Shown here: in pieces, positions 28,530 to 36,740 of the stretch
Layout of the letters: each line of letters starts with the position of its first letter
Position numbering within the stretch: the stretch's first letter is position 1
Assembly: GCF_007829835.1 (NCBI RefSeq)
Contig: NZ_VIWP01000003.1
Coordinates: 62,001-126,000 of the forward strand
Source: Neorhizobium alkalisoli
Lineage (GTDB): Bacteria > Pseudomonadota > Alphaproteobacteria > Rhizobiales > Rhizobiaceae
Length of the DNA stretch: 64,000 nucleotides
Direction: 5' to 3'
Translations under genes and position numbers: made by a program
Notes under the pieces: generated by a model
The model's input: only the letters and a program-made list of their open reading frames with translations
Told to the model about the DNA's origin: nothing
Databases searched by the model: none

Positions 28530-29315
28530 GTGCACGATCTTGCCGCCAATCTTCTCCTGCTTCTGTTCCTCGCTGCGATCTTTGCCGGCTTCGTCGATTC
28601 GATTGCCGGTGGCGGCGGCCTGATCACAATTCCTGTTCTTCTGATCGCCGGCATTCCGCCACTGGAATCGATTGCGACAAACAAGCTGCAATCTCAATTC
28701 GGCTCGGCATCTGCGACAATCGCCTACGCCAGAAAAGGTCACGTACAGCTGAAAACACAGCTGCCCATGGCGGCGATGGCGGTCATCGGCGGTGGAATCG
28801 GTGCCCTTCTCGCCTCCCTCGTCCCGGCAAGGATCCTTGCCGCCGCAATCCCTTTCCTGCTGATTGCGATTGCACTGTTCTTTGCCTTCAAGCCCAATCT
28901 CAACGATGCAGACAGTCACCGACGGGTGACGCCCCTGATTTTCGGGCTGACGGTCGTGCCGATCGTCGGATTGTATGATGGTGTATTCGGCCCGGGCGCC
29001 GGATCATTCTATATGCTCGGCTTCGTGCTTCTCGCCGGTTTCGGCATGCTGAAGGCGACGGCCCATACCAAGCTGATCAACCTCGGTTCGAATTTCGGTT
29101 CGTTCCTGGTATTTGCAGCGACCGGATCGGTTCTCTGGAAGATCGGCCTGCTGATGGGCGTCGGCCAGTTCATCGGCGCGCAGATCGGCTCGCGCCTTGC
29201 CATGCGTAACGGCGCCAAGATCATCAAGCCGCTTCTCGTCCTGTCCTGCCTGGCGCTCGCGACAAAACTGCTGGCCGACCCGACGCACCCACTTCGGATC
29301 TGGATCGGCATCTAG
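28530..29315 (+). CDS. TSUP-family (TauE/SafE) membrane transporter
   Basis: About 261 residues with eight predicted helices, starting VHDLAANLLLLLFLAAIFAG and carrying the family motif DSIAGGGGLITIPVLL near the N-terminus. TSUP proteins export sulfite, sulfoacetate or related anions, but the substrate here is unknown. The GTG at 28530 is the most sensible start; the in-frame extension upstream is Arg/His-rich and unlike the family. The ribosome binding site is weak. Confidence 0.88.
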   Translation: MHDLAANLLLLLFLAAIFAGFVDSIAGGGGLITIPVLLIAGIPPLESIATNKLQSQFGSASATIAYARKGHVQLKTQLPMAAMAVIGGGIGALLASLVPARILAAAIPFLLIAIALFFAFKPNLNDADSHRRVTPLIFGLTVVPIVGLYDGVFGPGAGSFYMLGFVLLAGFGMLKATAHTKLINLGSNFGSFLVFAATGSVLWKIGLLMGVGQFIGAQIGSRLAMRNGAKIIKPLLVLSCLALATKLLADPTHPLRIWIGI

Positions 29316-29348
29316 CAAAAAGACGGGGACGGAGGCTGGGAAAAAATC

Positions 29349-29870
29349 TCAGCCCTTCATCTTCAAGGGAAGCCCGGCTGCGACGAAAAACACCTCGTCC
29401 GCCTCCGCCGCGATCCTTTGATGCAATCGCCCGGCATGATCGCGGAACTCCCGCGCCATGCGGTTCTCGGGCACGATGCCGAGCCCGACCTCGTTGGAAA
29501 CGAGAATGACGCGCGCAGAACATTCGCGAAGATGCGCCAGAAGCGACGCGCCCTCTGCATCGATGTCGGCATCTTCCATCATGAGATTGGTGATCCAGAG
29601 CGTCAGACAATCGATCAGGATGACGTTGTCCGGCGCGTTTATCGACCGCAACGTGCCGACGAGATCAAGAGGCGTCTCATGGGTCTCCCACCCCTCGCCC
29701 CGATCCGTACGGTGAGCCGCGATCCGCGCCTCCATCTCCGCATCATAGGCGCGCCCGGTTGCGACATAGTGCTTTTCGAGGCCGGTCGCGATTGCGACCC
29801 GTTCCGAATAGCTCGACTTGCCGGAACGCGCGCCGCCAAGCACGAGTGAAACATGTCCGGAACGCGTCAT
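29349..29870 (-). CDS. cobP: Adenosylcobinamide kinase/guanylyltransferase
   Basis: A 173-residue bifunctional enzyme (CobP, CobU in Salmonella) that phosphorylates adenosylcobinamide and adds GMP in late cobalamin assembly. P-loop [15 protein letters not shown], then [13 protein letters not shown] containing the guanylylation His, and [12 protein letters not shown]. It is alone here rather than in a cob operon. It may matter for the corrinoid locus a few kilobases away. Upstream (29898-29931) is an 8-bp GCCGGACG inverted repeat, but no B12 box. Confidence 0.93.
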   Translation of the reverse strand: MTRSGHVSLVLGGARSGKSSYSERVAIATGLEKHYVATGRAYDAEMEARIAAHRTDRGEGWETHETPLDLVGTLRSINAPDNVILIDCLTLWITNLMMEDADIDAEGASLLAHLRECSARVILVSNEVGLGIVPENRMAREFRDHAGRLHQRIAAEADEVFFVAAGLPLKMKG

Positions 29871-30133
29871 GAGGGAATTTCCGTGGCGCCAGAGGGAGCC
29901 GGACGATTCGTAGATAAAAGAGGCGTCCGGCCCTGTTGGTTGTTGCTCTGGATTCGCATTGCAATCCGATGGTGCCGCCTGGAAAGCACGACGTCAATCC
30001 CGTCTTGCTTCCATGGGAATAGATCGCTGGCAGCCGCCGTACAAAGATTCGTCTGTTTGCGACATTTGACGACGACTTATCCCATTGCGAGACGTCGCAG
30101 TCAGGATTATTTCAGCGCTCAAGAAAACACCGC

Positions 30134-30154
30134 GCCTTCCCGGTGAAGGAAGGC
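30134..30154 (+). promoter_or_regulatory. 5' UTR hairpin before the small ORF
   Basis: A perfect 7-bp stem (GCCTTCC, 7-nt loop, GGAAGGC) ends a few bases before the GAGGA ribosome binding site of the 47-codon ORF, so it could control its translation. Confidence 0.4.
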
Positions 30155-30169
30155 CCTGAGGAAACACCC

Positions 30170-30313
30170 ATGCTCTACATCTTCAAGAACAATGACGGCG
30201 TCCAGATCGCCTGGAATTCCGCGCTGCCGAAGCGCGATCGCCAGAGCCGCAAGCAGCAGCTCGACACCCGTTTCTCGCTGCTGGGCTTCATCCGCACATC
30301 CAACGCCGGCTGA
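30170..30313 (+). CDS. Unrecognised 47-residue basic protein
   Basis: A short ORF starting MLYIFKNNDGVQIAWNSA, with a strongly basic middle (KRDRQSRKQQ) and FSLLGFIRTSNAG at the end. CTGAGGA lies 7 nt before the ATG, codon third positions are C/G-rich like neighbouring genes, and a good terminator follows at 30414. I do not recognise the family. It lacks a signal peptide and has too few hydrophobic residues to span a membrane. Confidence 0.6.
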   Translation: MLYIFKNNDGVQIAWNSALPKRDRQSRKQQLDTRFSLLGFIRTSNAG

Positions 30314-30413
30314 ACGACAAGTGGTATATGCCTACCGCCGCCAATCAGCGGCCAGCATATGCCGACATCTTGCCCGCGGGCGACATGCTCCAATCATTGC
30401 GGAAAAGACCAAC

Positions 30414-30440
30414 AAGGCCGGAAAGCATTTCCGGCCTTTT
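30414..30440 (+). terminator. Rho-independent terminator after the small ORF
   Basis: Perfect 11-bp stem AAGGCCGGAAA / TTTCCGGCCTT with a 3-nt loop and T tract. Its mirror symmetry (A-rich 5' side) would let it work on the minus strand too. Confidence 0.88.
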
Positions 30441-30445
30441 GCATG

Positions 30446-31131
30446 ACTGGACCAGGCGTAGCACTTTCGCGAAGCGCCGCAATTGCGGCCGCCACATGAA
30501 ATGCAACCATTAAGAGAATTTTGATTTTGAAACAAAAGGCCAGATCTGGCCGAAGCTGACGGTAGCCGGTACGCAATACTAGACCCGGCACCCGAGGCAG
30601 ACACACTGTCTACCCGCAAAGCATTAGCCGGACATTCTTACCGGATAGTTATCGGACGACCCAAGAGGTTGTTATTTTCAATTTCTTGCGTCGTTTCCCA
30701 AAAAAAATTGCGACGCCGTCGAAGGCGCTAATCGAATACTAAAGGTCAAATCTGGGGCGTGACATCCGCCGCGCCTCCCGCTCCCTGTCGAGCATTCAAG
30801 GCTGCAATCGCGCATATTGAAGGCATTTGATCATTTTTGCGCCCATTCTGACGAGGAAATGAGCCGTTACAACCACTTGGTATTTGCCCGATTGCCGCAG
30901 CTTTGCCCAGCTGCTGTTGATTTCTGCAACGGAAAACGTAGGCTGACCTCGCTGACATATAAATGCGCCCTGTCCGTGGCAATGTTTGCCCGATGGTAAA
31001 AAAGACGCATCACCTCAGTGGATCGATGTGAACACAGCTGCCGGTTGATCACATTGCAGATGCCATCGGATGCCGGACGACCGCCATCCTCAGATGAACT
31101 CAGGAACGATAAGACTGGGAGGTCTTAAACG
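30446..31131. other. Long AT-richer intergenic region upstream of the betaine-type transporter
   Basis: About 690 bp without a convincing ORF. It contains the perfect 14-bp palindrome GGCCAGATCTGGCC at 30538-30551 and an A/T-rich stretch around 30660-30710, then the promoter and GGGAGG ribosome binding site of the transporter gene. It may hold an sRNA or a complex regulatory region; I see no recognisable RNA family. Confidence 0.5.
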
Positions 31132-32130
31132 ATGAAAAAACTCCTTGCATCCGCCGCCTTCGCCGCCGGCCTCTATGCTTTCGCCGGCACAGCCAGCGCC
31201 GCTGACTGCGGCTCGGTCTCGATCGCGGAAATGAACTGGGCATCGGCCGGCGTTGCCGCCAATGTCGACAAGATCATTCTCGAAAAAGGTTATGGCTGCT
31301 CCGTCGAGCTCGTCACGGGCGACACCATGCCGACCTTCACCTCGATGAACGAAAAGGGCCAGCCCGACATGGCTCCGGAATTCTGGGTCAATGCCGTGCG
31401 CACGCCGCTCGACGCAGCAGTCAAGGAAGGTCGCCTGATCGAGGCCGCCGAAATCCTCGCCGATGGCGCGGTCGAAGGCTGGTGGATCCCGAAATTCCTC
31501 GCCGACGCCCATCCCGACATAAAGACCGTTCAGGACGCCCTGAAGCATCCCGACCTCTTCCCGGCTCCGGAAGACGCGTCGAAGGGCGCCGTCACCAACT
31601 GCCCGGCCGGCTGGAACTGCCAGGTTTCGACCGCCAACCTCTACAAGGCGCTCGACGCCAAGAGCAAGGGCTTTGACCTCGTCGACAGCGGCTCGGCTGC
31701 CGGCCTCGACGGCTCGATCGCCAACGCTTTCGAAAAGAAGAAGGGCTGGCTCGGTTATTACTGGGCTCCGACCGCCATCCTCGGCAAGTACGAGATGGTA
31801 AAGCTCTCCTTCGACGTGCCGCATGACAAGGCCAACTGGGACGCCTGCACCGCCGTTCCGGATTGCGCCAATCCGAAGGTCAACTCCTATCCGACCTCGC
31901 AGGCCTTCACCGTCGTGACCAAGCAGTTCTCCGAAAAGGCTGGCGTCGCGATGGACTACATCAAGAAGCGCAAGTGGGGCAATGCGACCGTCAACGGCAT
32001 CCTCGCCTGGCAGACCGACAGCCAGGGCACCAACGAAGATGCAGCCAAGCACTTCCTGAAGACGAGCCCGGATATCTGGACCAAGTGGGTCAGCGCCGAC
32101 GTCGCCGAGAAGATCAAGGCTTCGCTCTGA
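31132..32130 (+). CDS. Quaternary-amine (betaine/choline-type) ABC transporter binding protein
   Basis: A 332-residue OpuAC-family periplasmic protein with signal peptide MKKLLASAAFAAGLYAFAGTASA. Such proteins hold trimethylammonium groups in an aromatic box; Trp residues in SIAEMNWASAG, APEFWVNAV, EGWWIPKF and GYYWAPT are good candidates. It is followed by matching permease and ATPase genes, as in choXWV. The methyltransferase genes downstream favour glycine betaine or another betaine as ligand over choline, but the ligand is inferred. Confidence 0.85.
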   Translation: MKKLLASAAFAAGLYAFAGTASAADCGSVSIAEMNWASAGVAANVDKIILEKGYGCSVELVTGDTMPTFTSMNEKGQPDMAPEFWVNAVRTPLDAAVKEGRLIEAAEILADGAVEGWWIPKFLADAHPDIKTVQDALKHPDLFPAPEDASKGAVTNCPAGWNCQVSTANLYKALDAKSKGFDLVDSGSAAGLDGSIANAFEKKKGWLGYYWAPTAILGKYEMVKLSFDVPHDKANWDACTAVPDCANPKVNSYPTSQAFTVVTKQFSEKAGVAMDYIKKRKWGNATVNGILAWQTDSQGTNEDAAKHFLKTSPDIWTKWVSADVAEKIKASL

Positions 32131-32141
32131 GATGACTGGAA

Positions 32142-32164
32142 GGAGGCCGCAATCAGCGGCCTCC
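32142..32164 (+). promoter_or_regulatory. Intra-operon hairpin after the binding-protein gene
   Basis: A perfect 9-bp stem GGAGGCCGC / GCGGCCTCC with a 5-nt loop, 12 nt after the stop and without a T tract. Such stems protect the upstream mRNA end and reduce read-through, giving more binding protein than membrane components. The following 280 bp to the permease start contain no ORF I support. Confidence 0.6.
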
Positions 32165-32447
32165 TCTCCTCCAAAACCGAAGCCGGTGAGATCCGGCGGG
32201 TTGCCGGCAAGCCGGCTCGATGAAATTGGCGGGCTACGAGATAAGGCCCGGCCTGCAAGGTCCTGATATGTGGACAGGTCGTATTTGCGACCTCAATCCC
32301 GGACCGCTGTCATGTAGATGTCGCGCAGCTATGCTTGAGCGACGCAAATTTCTCCGCCTTGCCGTCCGAAACTGGTACAATCGGAACTGGCAGGCCCGGT
32401 CAGCCATGGCGGGCAAATGCGAAAATCCAACCGATAAGGGGAACATC

Positions 32448-33356
32448 ATGGCAACCTGTAACTTCTTGCCGGACGCTCTCTGTAGCTTTCCGGCGATCGG
32501 CGACCAGTATATTCGCGAGACGCGCAAGGTCGTCGACGACGGCTTCAAGGGCATCGTCCGCGAATACGGTTATGTCATCGACGCCGTTACCCAGCCGCTG
32601 CAATGGTTCCTGAACTATTTCGAGCGCCTGTTCACCAATTCGCCGTGGATCGTCGTCCTCGTCGTGTTGCTGGCCATCGTCTATCTCGGCAGCCGCAGCA
32701 TCAAGATCACCATCGGCACGGCGGTCGCCATGTGCGCCATCGGCATGATCGGTCTCTGGAACGACGCGATGATTACGCTGGCGATCACCACAGTCGCCAC
32801 CTTGATAGCCATTGTCATCGGCATTCCGATCGGCATCCTGATGGCGCGCTCGGACCGGATCCAAGGCACGATCAACCCGATCCTCGACGTGATGCAGACG
32901 CTGCCGAGCTTCGTCTACCTCATCCCCGTCGTCGTCATCTTCGGCATCGGCAAGGTACCGGGCCTGATCGCCGTCGTCATCTATGCCGTGCCGCCGATGA
33001 TCCGCCTCACCAATCTCGGCATCCGCCTGGTCGACAAGGAAGTGCTGGAAGCGGCCGACGCCTTCGGTTCGTCCTCAAGCCAGAAACTCTGGAACGTGCA
33101 GCTGCCGCTCGCCCTGCCCACCATCATGGCCGGCATCAACCAGACGATCATGATGTCGCTCGCCATGGTCGTTGTCGCATCCATGGTCGGCGTCGGCGGT
33201 CTCGGCAAGAACACGCTGCAGGCCATCGCCAACCAGTTCTTCACCTACGGCTTCATGAACGGCTTTGCCCTCGTGGCGATCGCGATCATCTTCGATCGTA
33301 CCAGCCAGGCCTATGGCAAGCGTCTGCAGAAACATTCGGAGGTGGTTCATGGCTAG
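32448..33356 (+). CDS. Quaternary-amine ABC transporter permease
   Basis: A 302-residue ProW/ChoW-like permease starting MATCNFLPDALCSFPAIG, with a ~60-residue N-terminal cytoplasmic segment, membrane helices from about residue 60, and EAA loop KEVLEAADAFGSSSSQKLWNVQLPLALP. ATG 32448 is preceded by AAGGGGAAC; upstream in-frame codons are non-homologous. The final codons overlap the start of the ATPase gene (ATGGCTAG). Confidence 0.9.
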   Translation: MATCNFLPDALCSFPAIGDQYIRETRKVVDDGFKGIVREYGYVIDAVTQPLQWFLNYFERLFTNSPWIVVLVVLLAIVYLGSRSIKITIGTAVAMCAIGMIGLWNDAMITLAITTVATLIAIVIGIPIGILMARSDRIQGTINPILDVMQTLPSFVYLIPVVVIFGIGKVPGLIAVVIYAVPPMIRLTNLGIRLVDKEVLEAADAFGSSSSQKLWNVQLPLALPTIMAGINQTIMMSLAMVVVASMVGVGGLGKNTLQAIANQFFTYGFMNGFALVAIAIIFDRTSQAYGKRLQKHSEVVHG

Positions 33357-34401
33357 TCACGGCATCGAAATCAAAGGCCTCTACAAGATCTTCGGACCGA
33401 ACGGCCGGCAATATATCGACGCCGTCAAAGGCGGCATGTCCAAGGCCGAGCTGAATGCGACGCACGGCCATGTGCTCGGCCTGAAGGACATCAACATCTC
33501 CATGCCGGCGGGCGGAATCACCGTCGTCATGGGCCTGTCCGGCTCCGGCAAGTCGACGCTGATCCGCCATATCAACCGGCTGATCGAACCGACCTATGGC
33601 GAAGTCGTTTATGACGGCGCCGACATCTGCCAGATGAATGCCAACGCATTGCGCGAATTCCGCCGCCACAAGACGGCGATGGTGTTCCAGAAATTCGCGC
33701 TCCTGCCGCACCGTACCGTTATCGAGAACACCGTCTACGGCCTCGATATCCAGGGCGTGCCGCGGTCGCAGAGCACGAAACTCGGCCAGAAATGGATCGA
33801 GCGCGTCGGTCTTGCCGGTTTCGAGAACCACTATCCGAACCAGCTTTCGGGCGGCATGCAGCAGCGTGTCGGCCTTGCCCGGGCGCTCACCAACGATGCG
33901 GACATCCTCTTGATGGACGAAGCCTATTCGGCGCTCGATCCGCTGATCCGCGTCGACATGCAGACCGTGCTTCTCGATCTCCAGCAGGAATTGAAGAAGA
34001 CCGTCGTCTTCATCACCCACGATCTCGATGAAGCGCTGCGGCTGGGCGACAAGATCGCCATCCTGCGCGACGGCCAGGTCATCCAGCAGGGCACCGGCCA
34101 GGAAATCGTGCTTTCGCCCGCCGACGACTACATCACCGCCTTCGTCAAGGAAGTGAACCGCGGCCGCGTGCTGCAGGCCCGCACCATCATGAAGCCTTTC
34201 GAAGGCGGCAGCGATGGTTTGAAGCTCAGCGGCTCGACCACGATCGAGGCTGCCGCCAAGCAGATCTGCGAGGCCGGCCAGACCCGTGCGACCGTCATCG
34301 ATCCGGCCGGCCAGCCGATCGGCACGCTCGACCTGCACACGATCATCTCGGCCATGGTCTCACCGGCCGTGAACGAGTCGGCGCAGATCGCAGCCGAGTA
34401 G
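33349..34401 (+). CDS. Quaternary-amine ABC transporter ATPase (ProV/ChoV type)
   Basis: A 350-residue ATPase with a family-typical insert before Walker A (MSKAELNATHGHVLGLKDINI), Walker A GLSGSGKST, signature LSGGMQQRVGLARALT, Walker B ILLMDEAYSALD, and a short C-terminal CBS-like region (about 280-345), which in the OpuA/ProV family can sense ionic strength. ATG 33349 overlaps the permease stop and has GGAGGTGGTTC upstream. Confidence 0.92.
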   Translation: MASHGIEIKGLYKIFGPNGRQYIDAVKGGMSKAELNATHGHVLGLKDINISMPAGGITVVMGLSGSGKSTLIRHINRLIEPTYGEVVYDGADICQMNANALREFRRHKTAMVFQKFALLPHRTVIENTVYGLDIQGVPRSQSTKLGQKWIERVGLAGFENHYPNQLSGGMQQRVGLARALTNDADILLMDEAYSALDPLIRVDMQTVLLDLQQELKKTVVFITHDLDEALRLGDKIAILRDGQVIQQGTGQEIVLSPADDYITAFVKEVNRGRVLQARTIMKPFEGGSDGLKLSGSTTIEAAAKQICEAGQTRATVIDPAGQPIGTLDLHTIISAMVSPAVNESAQIAAE

Positions 34402-34412
34402 TTGCAGTATTC

Positions 34413-34440
34413 CCGTCGCGGCTCGATCAGGCCGCGACGG
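34413..34440 (+). terminator. Stem-loop after the transporter operon
   Basis: Perfect 10-bp stem CCGTCGCGGC / GCCGCGACGG with an 8-nt loop, 11 nt after the ATPase stop. There is no T tract, so it may end transcripts by processing or with Rho. Confidence 0.6.
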
Positions 34441-34442
34441 AA

Positions 34443-34462
34443 TGAGAAGCATCCGCGTCGCA
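34443..34462. promoter_or_regulatory. Weak copy of the locus operator upstream of bmt
   Basis: TGAGAA-N8-GTCGCA has the same layout as the sites at 45880-45899 and 38487-38506, with one conserved half and one degenerate half (4 of 6). Confidence 0.35.
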
Positions 34463-34488
34463 TTGCACACGCTACCCAAACTTGAACC

Positions 34489-34510
34489 CATATAAAGAAA
34501 GCTTTATATG
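34489..34510. promoter_or_regulatory. Palindromic operator upstream of bmt, SahR-like
   Basis: A perfect 9-bp inverted repeat, CATATAAAG and CTTTATATG around AAAG, ends 27 nt before the bmt start codon. It closely resembles the AT-rich dyad I recall for SahR, the ArsR-family regulator of methionine-cycle genes in proteobacteria, which would suit a methionine-forming enzyme. The identification is from memory of the motif, not a computed match. Confidence 0.6.
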
Positions 34511-34537
34511 ATTTGTTCATTCGCAGAGGAGATGGCG

Positions 34538-35551
34538 ATGCCGAGTGCCAACAAACTGACCGAACTTCTCGCCGAAAAAGGCGTGCTTCTGGCTGACGGC
34601 GCGACCGGCACCAATCTCTTCGCGGTCGGCCTCGAAGCCGGCGAAGCGCCGGAATTGTGGAACGAGACCGCACCGGAAAAGATCGTCAAGCTGCATCAGG
34701 ATTTCGTCGATGCCGGCGCCGACATCATCCTCACCAATTCCTTCGGCGGCACCCGCCATCGCCTGAAACTGCACAAGGCGGAAGGCCGCACCCACGAACT
34801 CAACAAACGTGCCGCAGAGATCGCCCGCTCGGTTGCCGACAAGGCAGGCCGTCCGGTCATCGTCGCAGGCTCCGTCGGCCCGACCGGCGAACTGCTGATT
34901 CCGCTCGGTGCCCTTTCCTATGAAGATGCAGTGTCGGCCTTCGCCGAACAGATGGAAGGCCTGAAGGCCGGCGGTATCGATATCGCCTGGATCGAGACCA
35001 TGTCCTCGGCAGACGAGATCCGTGCTGCGGCGGAAGCCGCCGTCAAGGTCGGCCTGCCCTATACCTATACCGGCTCCTTCGACACCGCCGGCAAGACGAT
35101 GATGGGCCTCGACCCCAAGGATATTCACGCCGTTGCCAAGGATATCGGCGAGGGCCCGGTCGCGGTCGGCGCCAATTGCGGCGTCGGCGCATCCGATATC
35201 CTGTCCTCGCTGCTCGACATGACGGCATCCGCCCCCGATGCGATCACCATCGTCAAGGGCAATTGCGGCATTCCGGAATTTCGTGGCTCGGAAATCTATT
35301 ATTCCGGCACGCCGCCGCTGATGGCCGAATATGCCCGCCTTGCCCGCGATGCCGGCGCAAAGATCATCGGCGGCTGCTGCGGCACGTCCTGCGAGCATCT
35401 GGCCGCCATGCGCGCCGCACTCGACGACTATACGCCGCGCCCGCGCCCGACCATCGAGGAAATCGTCGACAAGATCGGCCCCCTGCGCAATAAGACCGCA
35501 AGCGAGTCGGGTGGCGATGGCAGCCGTGAAAGGCGCCGCCGCCGGGGCTGA
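34538..35551 (+). CDS. bmt: Betaine-homocysteine S-methyltransferase homologue
   Basis: A 337-residue homocysteine S-methyltransferase-domain protein (PF02574). Seen: LLADGATGTNLF, ILTNSFGGTRHRL, and the three zinc Cys ligands in GANCGVG and GGCCGTS. In Sinorhizobium meliloti a bmt gene encodes a betaine-homocysteine methyltransferase linking glycine betaine breakdown to methionine; this gene fits by context. GAGGAG lies before the ATG at 34538 (ATG 34532 also possible). The last ~14 residues, SGGDGSRERRRRRG, form an Arg-rich tail also found on other proteins in this locus. Confidence 0.85.
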   Translation: MPSANKLTELLAEKGVLLADGATGTNLFAVGLEAGEAPELWNETAPEKIVKLHQDFVDAGADIILTNSFGGTRHRLKLHKAEGRTHELNKRAAEIARSVADKAGRPVIVAGSVGPTGELLIPLGALSYEDAVSAFAEQMEGLKAGGIDIAWIETMSSADEIRAAAEAAVKVGLPYTYTGSFDTAGKTMMGLDPKDIHAVAKDIGEGPVAVGANCGVGASDILSSLLDMTASAPDAITIVKGNCGIPEFRGSEIYYSGTPPLMAEYARLARDAGAKIIGGCCGTSCEHLAAMRAALDDYTPRPRPTIEEIVDKIGPLRNKTASESGGDGSRERRRRRG

Positions 35552-35574
35552 GCCCAAGCGGAGATTTTTAAGAG

Positions 35575-35925
35575 ATGAGCAGCGTTTCGCCGATCGGCAA
35601 CCGGGAAACCGTGGCAGAGGGTCTGAGCACCCTCTCCCGCGAACAGCAGGACTGGCTGATCCTCTTGATGGACAACCCGACCTCCGACGACATTCTGGTG
35701 AACGGCCTGCACCTCTATCTCGACCAGGCATCCGAAGCGCCTTTCCTCAACTCGCTGAAGCTGAAGAAATGCGGCGAATGGATCGGCAATGCCGCGCCTG
35801 CCCGTCTGCAGATCCGTCTTGCGGAAGCCGCAAGATCCAGCCAGCACCCCGCCTATCAGGCGTTTCGCGATGGCCTGACGGCTTCGGGCGGGATGGAACG
35901 GGCATACCCGAAGGCCAATATCTGA
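35575..35925 (+). CDS. Conserved-looking 116-residue protein of unknown function in the methyltransferase locus
   Basis: It begins MSSVSPIGNRETVAEGLSTLSREQQDWLILLMDNP, is mostly helical with no signal peptide, membrane segment or recognised motif. It starts 23 nt after bmt, with GGAGATTTTTAAGAG upstream, so the two are co-transcribed. It ends 4 nt from the convergent ferredoxin-like gene. The tight link suggests a small accessory or scaffold subunit, which is inference. Confidence 0.8.
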   Translation: MSSVSPIGNRETVAEGLSTLSREQQDWLILLMDNPTSDDILVNGLHLYLDQASEAPFLNSLKLKKCGEWIGNAAPARLQIRLAEAARSSQHPAYQAFRDGLTASGGMERAYPKANI

Positions 35926-35929
35926 TTTT

Positions 35930-36607
35930 TCAGAGCGCCAGTGCCTGCATGTGAAAGGCAAGCTGTTCGGCGGGGTAGCGAAATTCGGCCCCGACCGGAC
36001 AGGCATTGCGCGCCCGACAACCTTCGACCATGCAAGTCGCCTGCCCGACATCGCTGCGCAGATAGTTTCGGCAGGCCGCGACATCGAACCCCGCCGCCGT
36101 GACCGCCCCCGCCGGACAATGCGTCAGGCAGGGCTTCTCGCGACAGTGATCGCAGGCATGAAAGGTCGCAGCCTGGGGCACGTCAATCGCCTCGGCAAAA
36201 CCAAGAGCCCCACGATAACCGTGCCATAGCCCATATTGCGGATGGATGAATATCCCGAGCGGAGAACCCGACATGCCCTCCGCCCGCTTTGCCCATTGCT
36301 GGAACGGTTGCCAGGGCGGATCGGAGGGAAAATAGGCGGTCGCACCCATTTCCTTCGCAAGCGGCAGAATCATCGCCTTAGAGAAAGCGTCGAGCGGATC
36401 GGGACCATCGTAGGTCTTCCGCCACTCCGAAAACGGCGGCCAGATCGAACCGCCGATATTTCCGAGCAGGATGACAGCCGCCGCATGACGGCCATCGGAG
36501 AGTACTGGCCCCCCGCCTGCTTCAAAATTGACGACACCGCGCAAACGAATGCCATACGGCGAAAGCGCTTCTTCGATCCATTGAAGCGTTTTCGCCGGGC
36601 CGCTCAT
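35930..36607 (-). CDS. Cobalamin-processing-like (MMACHC/QueG type) domain fused to a ferredoxin domain
   Basis: A 225-residue protein. Residues ~1-145 include SPLGIFIHPQYGLWHGYRGAL, a pattern like the cobalamin-binding fold of MMACHC (CblC), QueG and reductive dehalogenases. Residues 152-205 form a ferredoxin domain with C152-x2-C155-x4-C160-x3-C164P and a second set C179, C192, C197, C203P, enough for two 4Fe-4S clusters. It is too short to be QueG itself. Beside mttB, it may reduce, process or reload the corrinoid. ATG 36607 is chosen over a GTG three bases upstream. Confidence 0.75.
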   Translation of the reverse strand: MSGPAKTLQWIEEALSPYGIRLRGVVNFEAGGGPVLSDGRHAAAVILLGNIGGSIWPPFSEWRKTYDGPDPLDAFSKAMILPLAKEMGATAYFPSDPPWQPFQQWAKRAEGMSGSPLGIFIHPQYGLWHGYRGALGFAEAIDVPQAATFHACDHCREKPCLTHCPAGAVTAAGFDVAACRNYLRSDVGQATCMVEGCRARNACPVGAEFRYPAEQLAFHMQALAL

Positions 36608-36740
36608 CACGGCTTCTTTCGTACATCATGACCGCTCATCGCAGCCCCTCATATTTGTAATGCGGACGCCAGACGCCTTCCTGAATGAAGTCGGCCACCA
36701 TCCGCGCACCGCCTTGCTCCCTGGCGACATCGGGCTCCCT

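Noticed and set aside
29853..30146. 97-codon plus-strand frame upstream of the small ORF
   Set aside because: No ribosome binding site; overlaps the cobP start and has arbitrary composition.
29871..30169. Cobalamin riboswitch upstream of cobP
   Set aside because: The region lacks a recognisable B12 box (GCCACTG-type) and the usual CCCGCAACTG core; only an 8-bp inverted repeat is present.
31132..34401. Naming the transporter choXWV
   Set aside because: Order and families fit, but the aromatic-box residues cannot be assigned by eye, and the downstream genes favour a betaine ligand; a specific name would overstate the evidence.
35930..36607. Epoxyqueuosine reductase (QueG)
   Set aside because: At 225 residues it lacks the C-terminal part of QueG, and the context is corrinoid methyl transfer rather than tRNA modification.
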